NCBI GenBank assembly: GCA_001311565.1
Contig: BBBM01000008.1
Location: forward strand, 20,164-84,163
Source of the DNA: Desulfothermus okinawensis JCM 13304
Lineage (GTDB): Bacteria; Desulfobacterota; Desulfovibrionia; Desulfovibrionales; Desulfothermaceae
Length of the DNA: 64,000 nucleotides
Direction: 5' to 3'
The translations under genes and the position numbers were made by a program. Shown here piece after piece: positions 32,163 through 43,926 of this stretch (the stretch's first letter is position 1; each line of letters begins with the position of its first letter). Under the pieces are notes generated by a model. The model had not been told where the DNA came from. It searched no databases and saw only the letters and a program-made list of their open reading frames with translations.

Positions 32163-32989
32163 ATGTCTAATAAAATTGGTGTTATTGCAGGAGAAGGAGA
32201 ATTTCCTTTTTTTGGTGACCCAGGGTATAAAGGACCTGGGGAAGGAGCCTTGTGTGGTTGCAATAAAAGGACACACAAGGGAGGAGATATCTGCACTCAC
32301 TGAAAATATCTTATGGATACATTTGGGGCAGCTGGGAAAGTTAATAAATTTTTTTTAAAAAAAATGCAGTGGATGAAATAGTATTTGCAGGTGCTGTGAA
32401 TAAACCCAAGGCATTAAATATTAGACCTGATTTTCGGGCAGCGAAATTACTCTTAAAACTTAAATCCCATTCAGACAATGCCCTTTTAGAGGCAGTGGTA
32501 GATGAGCTTTCAGGTGAAGGTTTTGCTGTGATTTCTCCTACAAAATATGTTCCTTCTCTTATGGCCCCTAAGGGAATATTGACAAAGAGAAGGCCAAATA
32601 AAAGGGAAGTAAAAGATATAAAATATGGTTGGCCCATTGCAAAGAGGCTTGGAGAGATGGACATTGGGCAGACAATAGTGGTAAAAGATAAGATGGTAGT
32701 GGCAGTAGAGGCTATGGAGGGGACAAACAACACAATACTCAGGGCAGGTTCTTTAGTAAGAGAAGGATTAGTGGTAATAAAGATTTTTAAACCCAATCAG
32801 AGCCCTGTGGTTGATCAACCCAGTGTGGGTTTAAAGACCATTGAAGTGATGAAGGAAGCAGGGGCCACTGTACTTGTTATAGAAGCTGAGAGGAGTCTTT
32901 TTTTTGAAAAGGAAAGGGCGATTTCACTGGCAAATGAGACTGGAATCTCCATAGTGGGGATTTTAGACGGACCAGATGAATTAGATTGA
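32163..32989 (+). CDS. lpxI: UDP-2,3-diacylglucosamine hydrolase LpxI
   Basis: About 270 codons. The N-terminus KIGVIAGEGEFPF and the C-terminal DUF1009-type catalytic domain with DNALLEAVVDELSGEGFAVI, DIGQTIVVKDKMVVAVEAME, GTNNTILRAG and VDQPSVGLKTIEVMKEAGAT identify LpxI, the non-LpxH enzyme that forms lipid X. It completes the fabZ-lpxA-lpxI order. Frame errors at T7 (~32213) and T8 (~32348). A second short gap-free ORF starting at 32176 is just part of it. Confidence 0.93.
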
Positions 32990-32990
32990 T

Positions 32991-33478
32991 TTATTTGATA
33001 AAACCAATTTGTTCATGAGAGAGTAATATCTGTTTTATTTTTATACCAGATGAAAATCCTCCTATCTGGTTGTTCTTTTTAAGTACCCTATGACATGGGA
33101 TTATAATGGGCCAGGGGTTTTTGTTTAATGCACCGCCAACTGCCCTTTGCCCCTTTTTCAAATCAATTAATTGTGCAAGTTTTTGATATGATATTGATTG
33201 TCCGAATCTTGTGTTTTTAAATAGTGTTATATAAACCCTTTTTTTGAAAGGGGGTTACTATATCCCAATTTAAGGGTGGCAGGTTTTTGGGGTGTTTTTT
33301 TTGGATGAAGTATTTAGTAAAAAAAATCAAGGGCCCCTTTGCCAATATCTGATTCTATAGATGGGGTTAAATTGGGTGGTAGTTAATCTTTGATAGTACT
33401 ATCTTTAAAATAAGATTTTTTTTCTGTTATTAGTTCAATTTTTAAGGGCGGGAAAAATAAGGTTTCTGTTTTCTTCAT
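32991..33478 (-). CDS. ogt: Methylated-DNA-protein cysteine methyltransferase (Ogt type), fragmented
   Basis: Too broken to appear as one ORF, but the minus strand reads TRFGQSISYQKLAQLI, RAVGGALNKNPWPIIIPCHR and LKKNNQIGGFSSGIKIKQI, with the alkyl-acceptor cysteine in PCHRV. It repairs O6-alkylguanine. The best start is ATG 33478-33476 (MKKTETLFFPPLKIEL). Frame errors at T/A runs near 33330, 33295 and 33245, plus an in-frame TAA near 33385 (not at a long homopolymer), leave open whether it is a functional gene or a pseudogene. It is divergent from mreB. Confidence 0.75.
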
Positions 33479-33509
33479 AAAAAATAAATTACTTAGAGAG
33501 AACTTAGTT

Positions 33510-34554
<1,045 letters not shown>

Positions 34555-34593
34555 ATTTAAGAGTACTATATGGGGTATGTGTAAAAGATATTT

Positions 34594-35448
34594 ATGAAGA
34601 ATATAAAGACCTTAATGAAATGGATTGTTTTATTAGTCTTAATATATCTTGGTTTATTTACTTGGAATGTAAAGACACATAAATTAGATTGGATCTCCCA
34701 TGAGATGGGCTTAAACATTGTTGGATTGGTCCTTACACCAGGAAAGTTTTTACAAAGAGAGATCAAAAATGTGTGGATGGATTACATAGATCTTCGAAGG
34801 GTGAGAGAAGAAAATAAGATATTGATAAAAAAAAATAAAGAGCTAGAGCTGGAAAATATTTCCTTAAAGATAAAGGTACGGGAATGGGATAGGATTAGAA
34901 AACTACTTAATTTTAACCCAATTAAAAATTGGGAATTTGTTGGTGCAAGGGTACTTTTATATAAAAATAATGAATCAGAATTTTTAAATTGTATTTTAAT
35001 AGATTCTGGAGAAAGGCAGGGGATAGTCAAAGACCTTCCAGTAATTGTGCCAAGGGGTCTGATTGGTCGAGTCTTAAAGACATCTTTTAATTTTTCCACT
35101 GTGCTCCTCATATCTGATACTAACTCTAGAATACCAGTTATTTCAACCATTCACAGAATAAAAGGCATAGCCAGGGTCTTGGGTCAGCAGAAGAATTGGA
35201 GGTAAAATACATTCCAATTACAGCCCCCCTGGACACCAATGAAGAGTTTGTTACGTCTGGTCTTGGGGGCATTTTCCCCAAGGGAATTCCTGTAGGTATT
35301 GTTGTGTCTATAAAAAAAAGATCCCACCTCTCTCTTTAAAAAAAGTACGTATAAAGCCCTGTGCACACCTATCCCAAATAGAAGAAGTACTGGTAATTAA
35401 AAAATCAAAAATGCAAATATCAGGTAAGCCACAGGAAAAAAAGTTTAA
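34594..35448 (+). CDS. mreC: Rod shape-determining protein MreC
   Basis: A membrane anchor (MKWIVLLVLIYLGLFTWNV) is followed by a coiled coil (RRVREENKILIKKNKELELE) and the double beta-barrel periplasmic domain with LNCILIDSGERQGIVKDLPV, GLIGRVLKTSFNFSTVLLIS and SGLGGIFPKGIPVGIV. It links MreB to periplasmic wall enzymes. Frame errors near 35190, 35320 and 35340. The end is set at TAA 35446-35448 assuming the A7 run before it is A8; as sequenced the frame runs on into mreD. Confidence 0.88.
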
Positions 35449-35452
35449 AAAA

Positions 35453-35948
35453 ATGAGAGACTTGTTGTGGTGGTGCTTAATCTCAAGCGTTGGTGTATTT
35501 TTTTAGGTGTTATTTTCATGTGGATCCATATCTTGCGGCAATGGTTTTATTTTTTTCAAAGACAAAACCATGTTAAGGCTATCTTTTTTTGGATGTCTAT
35601 GGATATTAATTCTAGAGGGATATTCAGACTTGCCCTTTGGGGCTATACTTCTATACTACCTGGGAGTGAGCTTTTTTTTATTTTTGGCTAAAGGAATTTT
35701 TTAAAATCTGATAGTTTTTTTATTTGTGATTATTCTTTCATTTATTTTTGTTGTACTTTATCATATATCTATTGTTATAATTTCAGAGATGTCAGATATT
35801 TATATTGATATACATGTATTGTTTGCAACTGATTTGAAGAATTTGTTTTTTTTCCCTTTTTTTTTGGTGGTCTTATTCATTTCTATATAATAAATATTTC
35901 TTTGAAAAAAAAAGATTTTTTTGGTACTACATAAATATTATGATGTGA
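35453..35948 (+). CDS. mreD: Probable rod shape-determining protein MreD, badly fragmented
   Basis: Position between mreC and mrdA and strong hydrophobicity indicate MreD, a small multi-pass membrane protein. Recognisable pieces: MLRLSFFGCLWILILEGYSD, LPFGAILLYYLGVSFFLF and, in another frame, VIILSFIFVVLYHISIVIIS. At least four T-run frame errors (35503, 35560, 35672, 35700) break it, and more occur near 35845. The exact end is uncertain: TAA near 35889 or TGA 35946-35948. Confidence 0.55.
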
Positions 35949-35984
35949 ATATCAAGATCTATAAGGTGTGGAGCAATAGTATTA

Positions 35985-37797
35985 ATGCCTGCTAAAAATG
36001 GAGAAAGTATCGTCTCTGGAAGGATTAAGTTAATTTACGTATGTATATTTATATTATTTTTGACCATAACCATTAGACTGTGGCACTTACAAATTTTTAA
36101 AGGGCAATATTACTATATTTTATCAAAAAAAAATAGAATTAGATTTGAGGATATCTATGTACCAAGGGGGATAATATTAGATAGAAAAGATCGTATAGTT
36201 GCACAGAATCTGCCAGCCTATGCAATAGGGATAATTAGAGAAGATTGTTATAAGGGAAAAAAAATGTGAAGCCTCTATTAAAGAGGTTTCTTATAGTTTA
36301 AATAAAGACTTAGGTGAGTTACTTGAGAGATTTGATGTTGGGAAAAAAAAGGGTATAAAACCCTTTAATCCAATTATTATATTAAGAGACCTCTCATTTG
36401 AAGATATATGTAAAATTGAAGTTAGGTTGAATGAGCTTCCAGGTGTAGTAATTATTCCTTATCCCACAAGGGTTTATCCTTATGGAGAGGTAGGCGCTCA
36501 TGTACTTGGCTATGTAGGGGAACCTTCTGAAGATGATCTAAAGAGATTTTCATATCTAAAACCTGGGGATATTGTGGGTAAGGCAGGTGTTGAGAGGGTA
36601 TTTGAGACAGAACTTAGAGGGGTTAAGGGAAAAAAAGAAATTGGAGGTTGATGCCTGGGGTAGGACTTTATCAGAAAAAAATTATAGACAAAGGAAAACA
36701 GGGTCAGACCCTAAAACTTGCTTTGGATTTTAGTTTAGAAAGTTTTATTTTCAGCAAAATGAAGGATAAGGCAGGGGCCTGTGTGGTTATGGAACCAACC
36801 TCAGGGGATGTATTGGCATTGGTTAGTGTCCCCAGTTATGATAGTACCCGTCTATCCCACGGGATTTCAAAAAAAGAATGGATTAAATTAATCAAAAATA
36901 AATTACATCCACTTCAAAATAGGGCTATTTCCTCTGCATATCCTCCTGGTTCTGTTTTTAAATTGGTTATGGGAATGTTGGCCATGGAAAAGATTCCAAA
37001 TATCCAGAGACACATGGAGTATTGTCCAGGATTTTACAAACTTGGGAACAGGGTGTTTAGGTGCTGGAAAAAAAGAAGGACATGGATGGTTAAACTTTAA
37101 GGAGGCCTTAAAGCAATCTTGCGATGTATATTTTTATAAGCTAGGAGAATCTTTAGGAATTGATGAAATATCTCAATTTGCAAAAGGGTGTGGACTTGGG
37201 CAAAAGACCGGGATAAAATTGATTGGCGAAATATCTGGTTTTATTCCCACAAGGAAATGGAAACTCAGGAGATTCCACGCACCCTGGCAAAAAGGAGAAA
37301 CTCTGAATGTCTCAATTGGTCAGGGCTTTATTTTGACAACCCCTATTCAAATAGCAAGGTTAATTAGTGCTATAGTTAATGGAGGAAAGCTTATAAGGCC
37401 AAGGATCACCATGGGTGAGCCAATAATTATCTCTGGAAAATTGCCTGTTAGAAAAAGAAATTTGGATAGGTTAAAGAAAATAATGGTTGCCACTGTAGAG
37501 GAAAAACATGGCACAGCAAATATATTGAAGACCAAGGGAATAAGAATTGGTGCCAAGACTGGAACTGCCCAGGTGGTGTCAATTAAGTCTGAAGAGGAAA
37601 GAGAAAAAGATGTTGAGGATATACCTTATAAGAGACGGGATCACGCATGGATGGCGTCTTTTGCCAGCAAGGGCAAAAAGACTTATGTGGTAGTGTGCAT
37701 AGTTGAACATGGAGGTCATGGGGCGTCTGGTGCAGGTCCAATTGTAAGAGATGTCATCAGGTATTTGTTTTCCAAAGAGTATGAACACAGAAATTAA
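35985..37797 (+). CDS. mrdA: Penicillin-binding protein 2 (elongasome transpeptidase)
   Basis: One N-terminal TM helix (LIYVCIFILFLTITIRLWHL), the dimerisation domain with PRGIILDRKDRIVAQNLPAY, and VYPYGEVGAHVLGYVGEPSE, then the transpeptidase domain: SxxK in SAYPPGSVFKLVMGM, the second motif near SCDVYFYKLGESLGIDEI, and KTGTAQV. PBP2 crosslinks lateral-wall peptidoglycan with RodA. Frame errors at A runs ~36263, ~36345, ~36640, ~37070. Its stop overlaps the rodA start by one base. Confidence 0.95.
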
Positions 37798-38927
37798 TGG
37801 AGCAGTCTATGATTGCAATAGATAGGAGATTTTTTTTCTCACTTTAATTGGACTTTAGTGGCTATTATTTTTTTTACTCTTCTCAATAGGGGTAATAAAC
37901 CTATATTCTGCAAGTACCCTAAAGGTAGAGTCTGGAGTAAAATTAATACCCTATTTTAAGAAGCAGCTTGCCTGGGGAGGAATTGGGTGTATAGGATTTA
38001 TACTTTTTTTTGACCTTTGACTATAGAAAATTTAAACAAGTGGTGTTGCCTTTATATGGAGTGTCCGTAATTTTACTGGTCCTGGTTTTGATTATTGGTA
38101 AAACAAATTATGGGGCAACCCGGTGGCTGGACCTTGGATTTTTTTAATTTTCAACCAACTGAGTTGGTGAAACTAAGTTGTATATTGTGGACTGCAAACT
38201 ATCTCTCAGAACATGTTGGACCATTGGACCTTAAAGACTGTATAAAGATTGGTTTTGTCATGGGAATACCTGTGTTACTCATTGTAAAACAGCCAGATCT
38301 GGGTTCAGGGATAAATATATTGCTTTTAGTAGGTGGGATGATGTTGTTTTATGGCATAAAGAAGAGGATTTTGATATCCATTTTAATAATTGTGCCCTTG
38401 CTTGCTCCATTTGTCTGGAATCACATGCATGATTACCAGAAAGATAGGATAAGGGTGCTTTTTAATCCTGACAAATATAAAAATAGTAAGGCATATAATA
38501 TTAGACAATCTAAAATCGCTGTTGGTTCTGGTGGGTTCTGGGGCAAGGGTTTTTTTGGAAGGCACCCAGAGTAAGCTCAGATTTTTGCCAGAAAAACACA
38601 CAGACTTTGTATTTGCTGTATATGCAGAGGAGTGGGGGTTTGTAGGGTGTGTGGGGCTCCTCATATTATGTTGTTTGTTTTTATATCAACTATCCAGGGT
38701 TATTGAGCAAGCCAAGGATAGCTTTGGGGCATATATTGTAGTTGGTATATTTTTCTATTTTTTTCTGGCAATTTTTTTATTAATATGGGCATGGTATTGG
38801 GAATATTGCCAGTTGTGGGGATTCCCCTTCCTTTTTTGAGTTATGGAGGATCCTCCTTATAATCAATTTTTCTCTCCTTGGGTTGGTCTCCAATGTTTCA
38901 ATGAGAAGATTTGTATTTAAAGAATGA
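37797..38927 (+). CDS. rodA: Peptidoglycan glycosyltransferase RodA
   Basis: A SEDS-family membrane polymerase of ~375 codons. Hydrophobic helices throughout; SEDS features include [20 protein letters not shown], the catalytic-Asp region [38 protein letters not shown] (aligned to GSGGLxGKGxxxGTQ) and [20 protein letters not shown], ending [15 protein letters not shown]. Frame errors near 37835, 37870, 38015, 38575 and 38775. It polymerises glycan strands with PBP2. Its last ~30 bp overlap the convergent lpxK gene. Confidence 0.95.
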
Positions 38928-39944
38928 TTCTGTTACTGTTTCTTCAAAACTCTTTTCAGTATATGGTCCAGGATAGATTTCAGTCTTTAATTTCAATGCA
39001 TAAATTTCTCTATCTGAAAATTTTGTCAATTTAACTGCGTCTTTTTGTGTGGTTATTAAGCTGGATTTATACTTTTTTTGCCAATGTTTTAAGAAAAAAA
39101 AAATGTCTTTTTTTTGTATATTTGTAGTGGTCTGGGTATTTGATAAATTTAATTGGAGGAAATCCAATATAGTCATTGGCACTTTTGTACACCTTGTCAG
39201 GATTGCCTATACCAGCAAATAAAATATATCTTGTGGGGATCTCCTTTTTATTGTTTTTAAAATACTCAATGTCAGTTATTGATGTTATCTTGGTTTCAAA
39301 GAAAAAAAATAGGCTTTTTAAAATGTTCCAGTTTCTTTTGTGAAAACTTTATAATTTTATCTTTTTCTTGGCCTGTTATGTTCACCATTAGAATATCTGC
39401 CTGTAAATTGAATTTGCCCTTTCTCTCCATGTTCCATAGGGGATTATTTTATTCCAATTTTTGGTTAAATCTTCTATGGAAAATAAAATAACATTCAGGT
39501 GTCTTTTTAGTTTTATATACTGAAATCCATCATCTAAGATTGCAATGTCAGGCTTAAATTTTTTTCCAGGCAAAAAAAAATTCCCCTCTCTCTTATGGGG
39601 TCCACAATAATATTGGCAAAGGGACATAGCTTTTTTTAGCATAATGGGTTCATCTCCAGTAAAACATACTGGATCAGACCCTTTTACAAGGTAGGGGTAC
39701 CTGGGAGGCTTTCCCCTATATCCCCTGGTAAGCAACAGAGGATTAATTCCTTGTTTGTGAAAAAAAGTTTAATAAGAATTCACACAAAGGGGTCTTTCCA
39801 GTACCACCCCAGCTTATATTCCCAATTGAGATAGTAAAAACAGGCGGGTTTATTTGTCTAATTAAATTAGATGAATACAATCTGTTTCTCACGGACATAC
39901 CAAACTGGTATATCCGTGAGAAGGGCTTTAATATTTTTTTTCAT
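38898..39944 (-). CDS. lpxK: Tetraacyldisaccharide 4'-kinase
   Basis: Phosphorylates the lipid A precursor at the inner membrane. If the A8 run after ATG 39944 is A7, the start reads MKKILKPFSRIYQFGMSVRN, followed by the Walker A motif SIGNISWGGTGKTPL, LTRGYRGKPPRYP, the acidic motif DIAILDDGFQYIKLKRHLNV and a C-terminal region with LITTQKDAVKLTKFSDREIY. All are LpxK features. Frame errors near 39935, 39760, 39385, 39300 and 39185. It is convergent with rodA and downstream of a BI-1 gene. Confidence 0.9.
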
Positions 39945-39959
39945 ATAAAGGATTAGTCT

Positions 39960-40659
39960 CTACCACTTCCAAAAAAATCTAAGCAGTAAAAGAAACAAAT
40001 TTATAAAATCAAGATACAGGGTAAGTGCCCCAAGGATGGTCCCTTTTTGTAAGGTAGATTTTTTATCCAAGGGAGCATTTTGTCCCATTTGTTTTAATTT
40101 TTGGGTATCATAGGCAGTAAGACCAATAAAGACCAGGATACCTATTACACTAATTACAAATTCCATTTGGGTTGAATGGAAAAACATATTCACTACAGAG
40201 GCAATTATAACACCGATTAGTCCCATGAATAAAAAGCTTCTCCAGGAGGTCAAATCCTTAGAAGTGGTATACCCATAGATAGACATGGCCCCGAACATTC
40301 CACTACAAACAAAAAAAGGTCTTCATTATAGAAGCCTTTGTGTATATTAGAAATATTGTGGATAGGGTTATTCCATTTAGGCCACTGTAGACAATGAATA
40401 GTATAGTTGCCATGCTTGCAGAAAGCCTTGATATTGCACCACTGATTGTCACAACTAATACAATCTCTCCAATTATTATCCCTATAAATAATAGCTGGTT
40501 TTGTAAAAAGATTGAAATTAAGGTGGGGCTTGATGAGATCAGATACGAAATATAAGCTGTTATCATCAATCCAATACTCATCCACAAGTACACCCCTCTT
40601 AAAAAGACATTTGTTGCTGCTTGAGTTGTGGTGTATGCCCTAAGCTCACTCATATCCAT
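39960..40659 (-). CDS. Bax inhibitor-1/YccA family membrane protein
   Basis: Seven hydrophobic segments in ~232 residues, beginning LRAYTTTQAATNVFLRGVYL. BI-1 hallmarks: GLNGITLSTIFLIYT, FGAMSIYGYTTSKDLTSWRS and GLTAYDTQKLKQMG. The family includes E. coli YccA, which modulates the FtsH protease, and calcium-leak channels; the role here is unknown. One frame error at A7 near 40312. It is upstream of lpxK on the same strand with a 15-bp gap. Confidence 0.9.
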
Positions 40660-40761
40660 CTCCTTATTTTTTTGTTTGGCTAGACAATAGAGTTTAAATT
40701 TACTATGTTTTTTTTATTTTGCGAATGTTCATTCTATAAAAGATATTTGCAGGAGAGTCAA

Positions 40762-41101
40762 ATGGCTATTAATATATCCCCCTCATTTGAAATCAAAAAT
40801 ACTTGGACGGGGAAAGGCCTATTTAAATAAAAAAGAGATAGTAAAGGGCATTATGGCTGTGTGTGAGGGCATAAAATTATTTATAAATTCAAAAATATAT
40901 GGGAAGGATAAAATTGAGATTGAATATCAGTTGGCAGAGCTTGTTCAGATAATAAGGACAATTCCCGAGATAGCCGAGTACTTGCCAGTAGATTTTGGTT
41001 ATACAAAGGGGAGTGAGAGAATACTGCTCCAGGCATTAGTATCCACAATAAAGAGAATCATAAACGAAATCCAAGAGGGAAAAAAAGGAAAAGTCCAGTG
41101 A
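40762..41101 (+). CDS. Hypothetical protein upstream of TPR gene
   Basis: I do not recognise the family. ATG 40762 has AGGAG 7 bases upstream and gives MAINISPSFEIK. After a one-base frame error near 40780-40799 it continues ILGRGKAYLNKKEIVKGIMA and ends EIQEGKKGKVQ, about 112 residues, mostly helical and charged. An alternative start is TTG 40787. It is directly upstream of a TPR gene, and in Deltaproteobacteria such pairs are often co-transcribed, which hints at an interaction module. Nothing else about function can be read. Confidence 0.55.
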
Positions 41102-41105
41102 TAAT

Positions 41106-41570
41106 TTGAAAACAGAAGAAAAGAGAAAGAGGCTGCTAGATCTCCTTCAGGAATATCTGATGAAAAAGAATTACATGGATGCTGCAGGTGTTATAAAAAA
41201 AATCATCTCAGAGTTTGGGGAGAGGCCTTCAGTTTTTGTGGACATGGCCAAGAGATTTTATAATGCAAAAGATTATGATAAAACCATCCAATTTTGTAAA
41301 GATGCCCTAAAAAAAGGACCCCAAAAACATGGATGCATATAGACTTCTTATAAATTCTTACAGGTATTTAAAAAAATTATCCTGCTGCTGAAGGATGCTA
41401 TAAAAATACCCTGAAAATATTTGGGGAACATGGAAATATCTATTATAATCTGGCAAAATTATACAGAGAATGGGAAAAGATAGATAAGGCCAGGGCTTCA
41501 ATAAAAAAAGGCATTAGAATTAGAACCAGAAAATAGTGAATACAAAGCCCTGGGCAAGGAGCTGCTATAA
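41106..41570 (+). CDS. TPR-repeat protein
   Basis: Start TTG 41106, 5 bp after the previous stop. Three to four tetratricopeptide repeats are visible: MKKNYMDAAGVIKKIISEFG, VDMAKRFYNAKDYDKTIQFC, YRYLKNYPAAEGCYKNTLKI and YYNLAKLYREWEKIDKARAS. About 154 residues. TPRs mediate protein contacts. Frame errors at A7 near 41318, 41370 and 41504. The stop overlaps the convergent amidase gene by 6 bp. Confidence 0.75.
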
Positions 41571-43066
41571 GTTCTCCACCAGTGGTGGCATCTTTTTTTT
41601 GCCAATTTTTGGCTCTTTCCAACTGGCCTGCAAGACTAAACAAGGTTGAGTCTTCTCCAATGGGAGCAATAAATTGTACTCCGCAGGGAATATTTTTTTC
41701 TGGTCCAATATAGGGGAACAGACATTGCTGGCTGGCCAGTGAGATTTGCTATTTGAGTAAATGGCATTTCAGCGAATCTTTTTATGGAAATTTTTTTTTG
41801 CCAGCTTTGGGTTTGCGAGAAATCTCAAATTGGTTTTTCTTAAAAATTCCAGGAATAATTTTTCTGCGCCATGGGCCTGGTATGTCCTATTTTGGGTGGT
41901 AGAGTTGCAATTGTTGGGGTCATTAGTACATCATACTTTTCGTGGAATTTAGCCATTTGTCTGGATAATATATTCCATTTTATTAAGGATGCGGCATATT
42001 CTCCAGCGCTTGTCCTTTCTCCAAGGAGGTGAAGCATCCAGGTTTCCACTTCAACTTTGTATTTATCCACCCTGCCCATTATTTCTTTTAATAATCTCAT
42101 TAGTGCGTTTACCTGACCAAAGTAGAGGTTAAAATAGCAGTCAGCAACCAGCTCACCATCATAGGGTATCTCTACCTCCTCTACAATGTGGCCTAAGTCC
42201 TCAAGTATCTGGCTGATGTCTTTACCGCGTTTACACATTCATGGTGCACGGATCCACCTACAGGTGATTTTGTAAAAAAAGCCTATTTTAAGTTTGCCAG
42301 GGTCTTTTTTTACAGGCTTTGCTAAATGGCTCCTCTGGCTGTGGTAGCCAATACATGGCCCCCTTATCTGGTCCAGAGATAAGGTCCAGCACCTTTGCAG
42401 AATCTCTAACAGAAATAGTTAACACATGCTCTGAAACTGCTCCTTCCCACACCTGTCCAAATTCTGGTCCATGGGGGACCCTGCCCCGAGATGGTTTAAA
42501 ACCAAAAATTCCACAGCAGGATGAAGGTATCCTAAGGGATCCTCCACCATCTCCACCCCCAGCAATTGGGACAATCCTTGCTGCAACTGCGGCCGCAGAC
42601 CCTCCACTGGATCCACCTGTTGTGAGTTTTAGATCCCATGGATTTTTACTGGGGCCAAAGAGATCAGGCTCTGTCACTCCCATGAGACCAAATTCAGGGG
42701 TATTGGTCTTTCCCATGATTACGAATCCGCACTTTTTATATCTTATTACTACTTCACTATCAAACTTGGAGGTGTAGTCTTTTAATAGGGCAGATCCACT
42801 GGTCATTTTGGTGTCTTTTAAATGGGACAAAAGGTCTTTTAAAAGAAAGGGTACCCCATAAAAAGGGGACTCCTTTGACTGATGCTCTAAAAAAAATTTT
42901 TGCCTTTTCATAGAGTGGACAAATTATTGCATTGATCTTGGGATTTATTTTTTCCGCCCTACTTATGGCTTCATCCAATACTTCCTCTGCTTTTATCTCC
43001 CCGTTTTTTTATGAGCTGGGATATGGATGTTGCGTCTAAGATGGGGTACTCAGGTAAAGTTGTCAT
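41565..43066 (-). CDS. Amidase signature family enzyme
   Basis: About 500 codons. The Ser-cisSer-Lys centre is intact: [10 protein letters not shown] (catalytic Lys), then [20 protein letters not shown] with the SS pair, and [20 protein letters not shown] (nucleophilic Ser region), followed by [14 protein letters not shown]. Start ATG 43066 ([20 protein letters not shown]) after AGGAGGG. The C-terminal half ([20 protein letters not shown]) and spacing look like 6-aminohexanoate-cyclic-dimer-hydrolase-type amidases rather than GatA, and no gatB or gatC is adjacent. Substrate unknown. Frame errors near 43010, 42890, 42300, 42250, 41800 and 41600. Confidence 0.85.
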
Positions 43067-43262
43067 GGGGTGTATCCCTCCTTTTTATTTAACATTTCTA
43101 TTCACTTATCATGGATACACCTACTTTAGTTGGATTTGTTTTTCAACTGCAGATAAGGATTTGTTATGGGAAATAGTTTTACTTTTTTTATGTTTTGGGT
43201 GACAAAATTGATAACTACCTTCTTTACATTTTGACCTAAATTTTTTTAGAAAATCTTAACAC

Positions 43263-43334
43263 GCCGGGATAGCTCAGTGGTAGAGCAGCTGATTCGTAAT
43301 CAGCAGGTCGTGGGTTCAAATCCCATTCCCGGCT
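43263..43334 (+). tRNA. tRNA-Thr (CGT)
   Basis: A complete 72-nt cloverleaf: acceptor GCCGGGA/TCCCGGC, D-stem GCTC/GAGC, anticodon stem GCTGA/TCAGC with loop TTCGTAA (anticodon CGT), T-stem with TTCAAAT, discriminator T. CCA is not encoded. It ends 6 bp from the convergent AMMECR1 gene. Confidence 0.95.
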
Positions 43335-43340
43335 TGATTT

Positions 43341-43926
43341 TTATTCCTCTTCAAAGGCCTGTACCTCGTAAGTGTACACCTCTATATTAGGGTCCATCCA
43401 CTCAGTGGGTGAGAGGCCTGCCTTCATGGATAAGTGGGTCAAAAACTCTTTTTTTATCTGGTAGCTGCTTCCATACTTGAGGCAGGAAAGTGGACTGGTA
43501 AAATCCTTTTTTTTAAAATAACTCCATGCTTGTTTGGTACAAGCTTATCAAGAAGGTCTTTTGGGTCGTTAAAATTTAAGGGAGTTGGGTTTGTGAGTAC
43601 CGATACTTCTATCCTTATATCTGGATATTCCCTTTGGGATAGAGGGGGAAACCTTGGGTCATTGAATGCTGCATTTATTGCATTTTCTTTTACTCCTTGA
43701 ATTAGGGGTAAAATTGGCTGGATATGGCCGATACATCCTCTAAGATTTCCCCTTTTGTTTAGAGTTACAAAAACTCCCCTTTTTTTCTTGAAATATTTCT
43801 TTATTTAAATCTTCTTCCAAAATGGCCTGGCTGGACTTTCCAAACAATTTTTCTTCTATGGCTTTTCGTGCCACTTTTATAAGTATCATGCCTTCCTGGT
43901 CTGTCAATTTTTTTTATCTTGCCCAT
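43341..43926 (-). CDS. AMMECR1 domain protein
   Basis: About 195 codons on the minus strand, broken by frame errors near 43910, 43790, 43510 and 43450. Diagnostic stretches: RGVFVTLNKRGNLRGCIGHI (the RGCIG signature), NAAFNDPRFPPLSQREYPDI, and the C-terminal QLPDKKEFLTHLSMKAGLSP. The domain is universal but of unknown biochemical function; it often travels with MEMO-family or radical-SAM genes, not seen here. Its start overlaps the stop of the alpha/beta hydrolase gene (TAATG), so the two are one transcript. Confidence 0.88.

Noticed and set aside
39888..39922. Near-perfect 16-bp inverted repeat TCTCACGGACATACCA/TGGTATATCCGTGAGA, first read as a terminator or a hairpin hiding an lpxK GTG start.
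   Set aside because: When the A8 run after ATG 39944 is read as A7, the hairpin lies inside conserved LpxK coding sequence (RIYQFGMSVRNR), so it is probably fortuitous.
41443..41643. Minus-strand [23 protein letters not shown] as a separate gene.
   Set aside because: Its first ~20 residues are the frameshifted amidase C-terminus and the remainder is antisense to the TPR gene.
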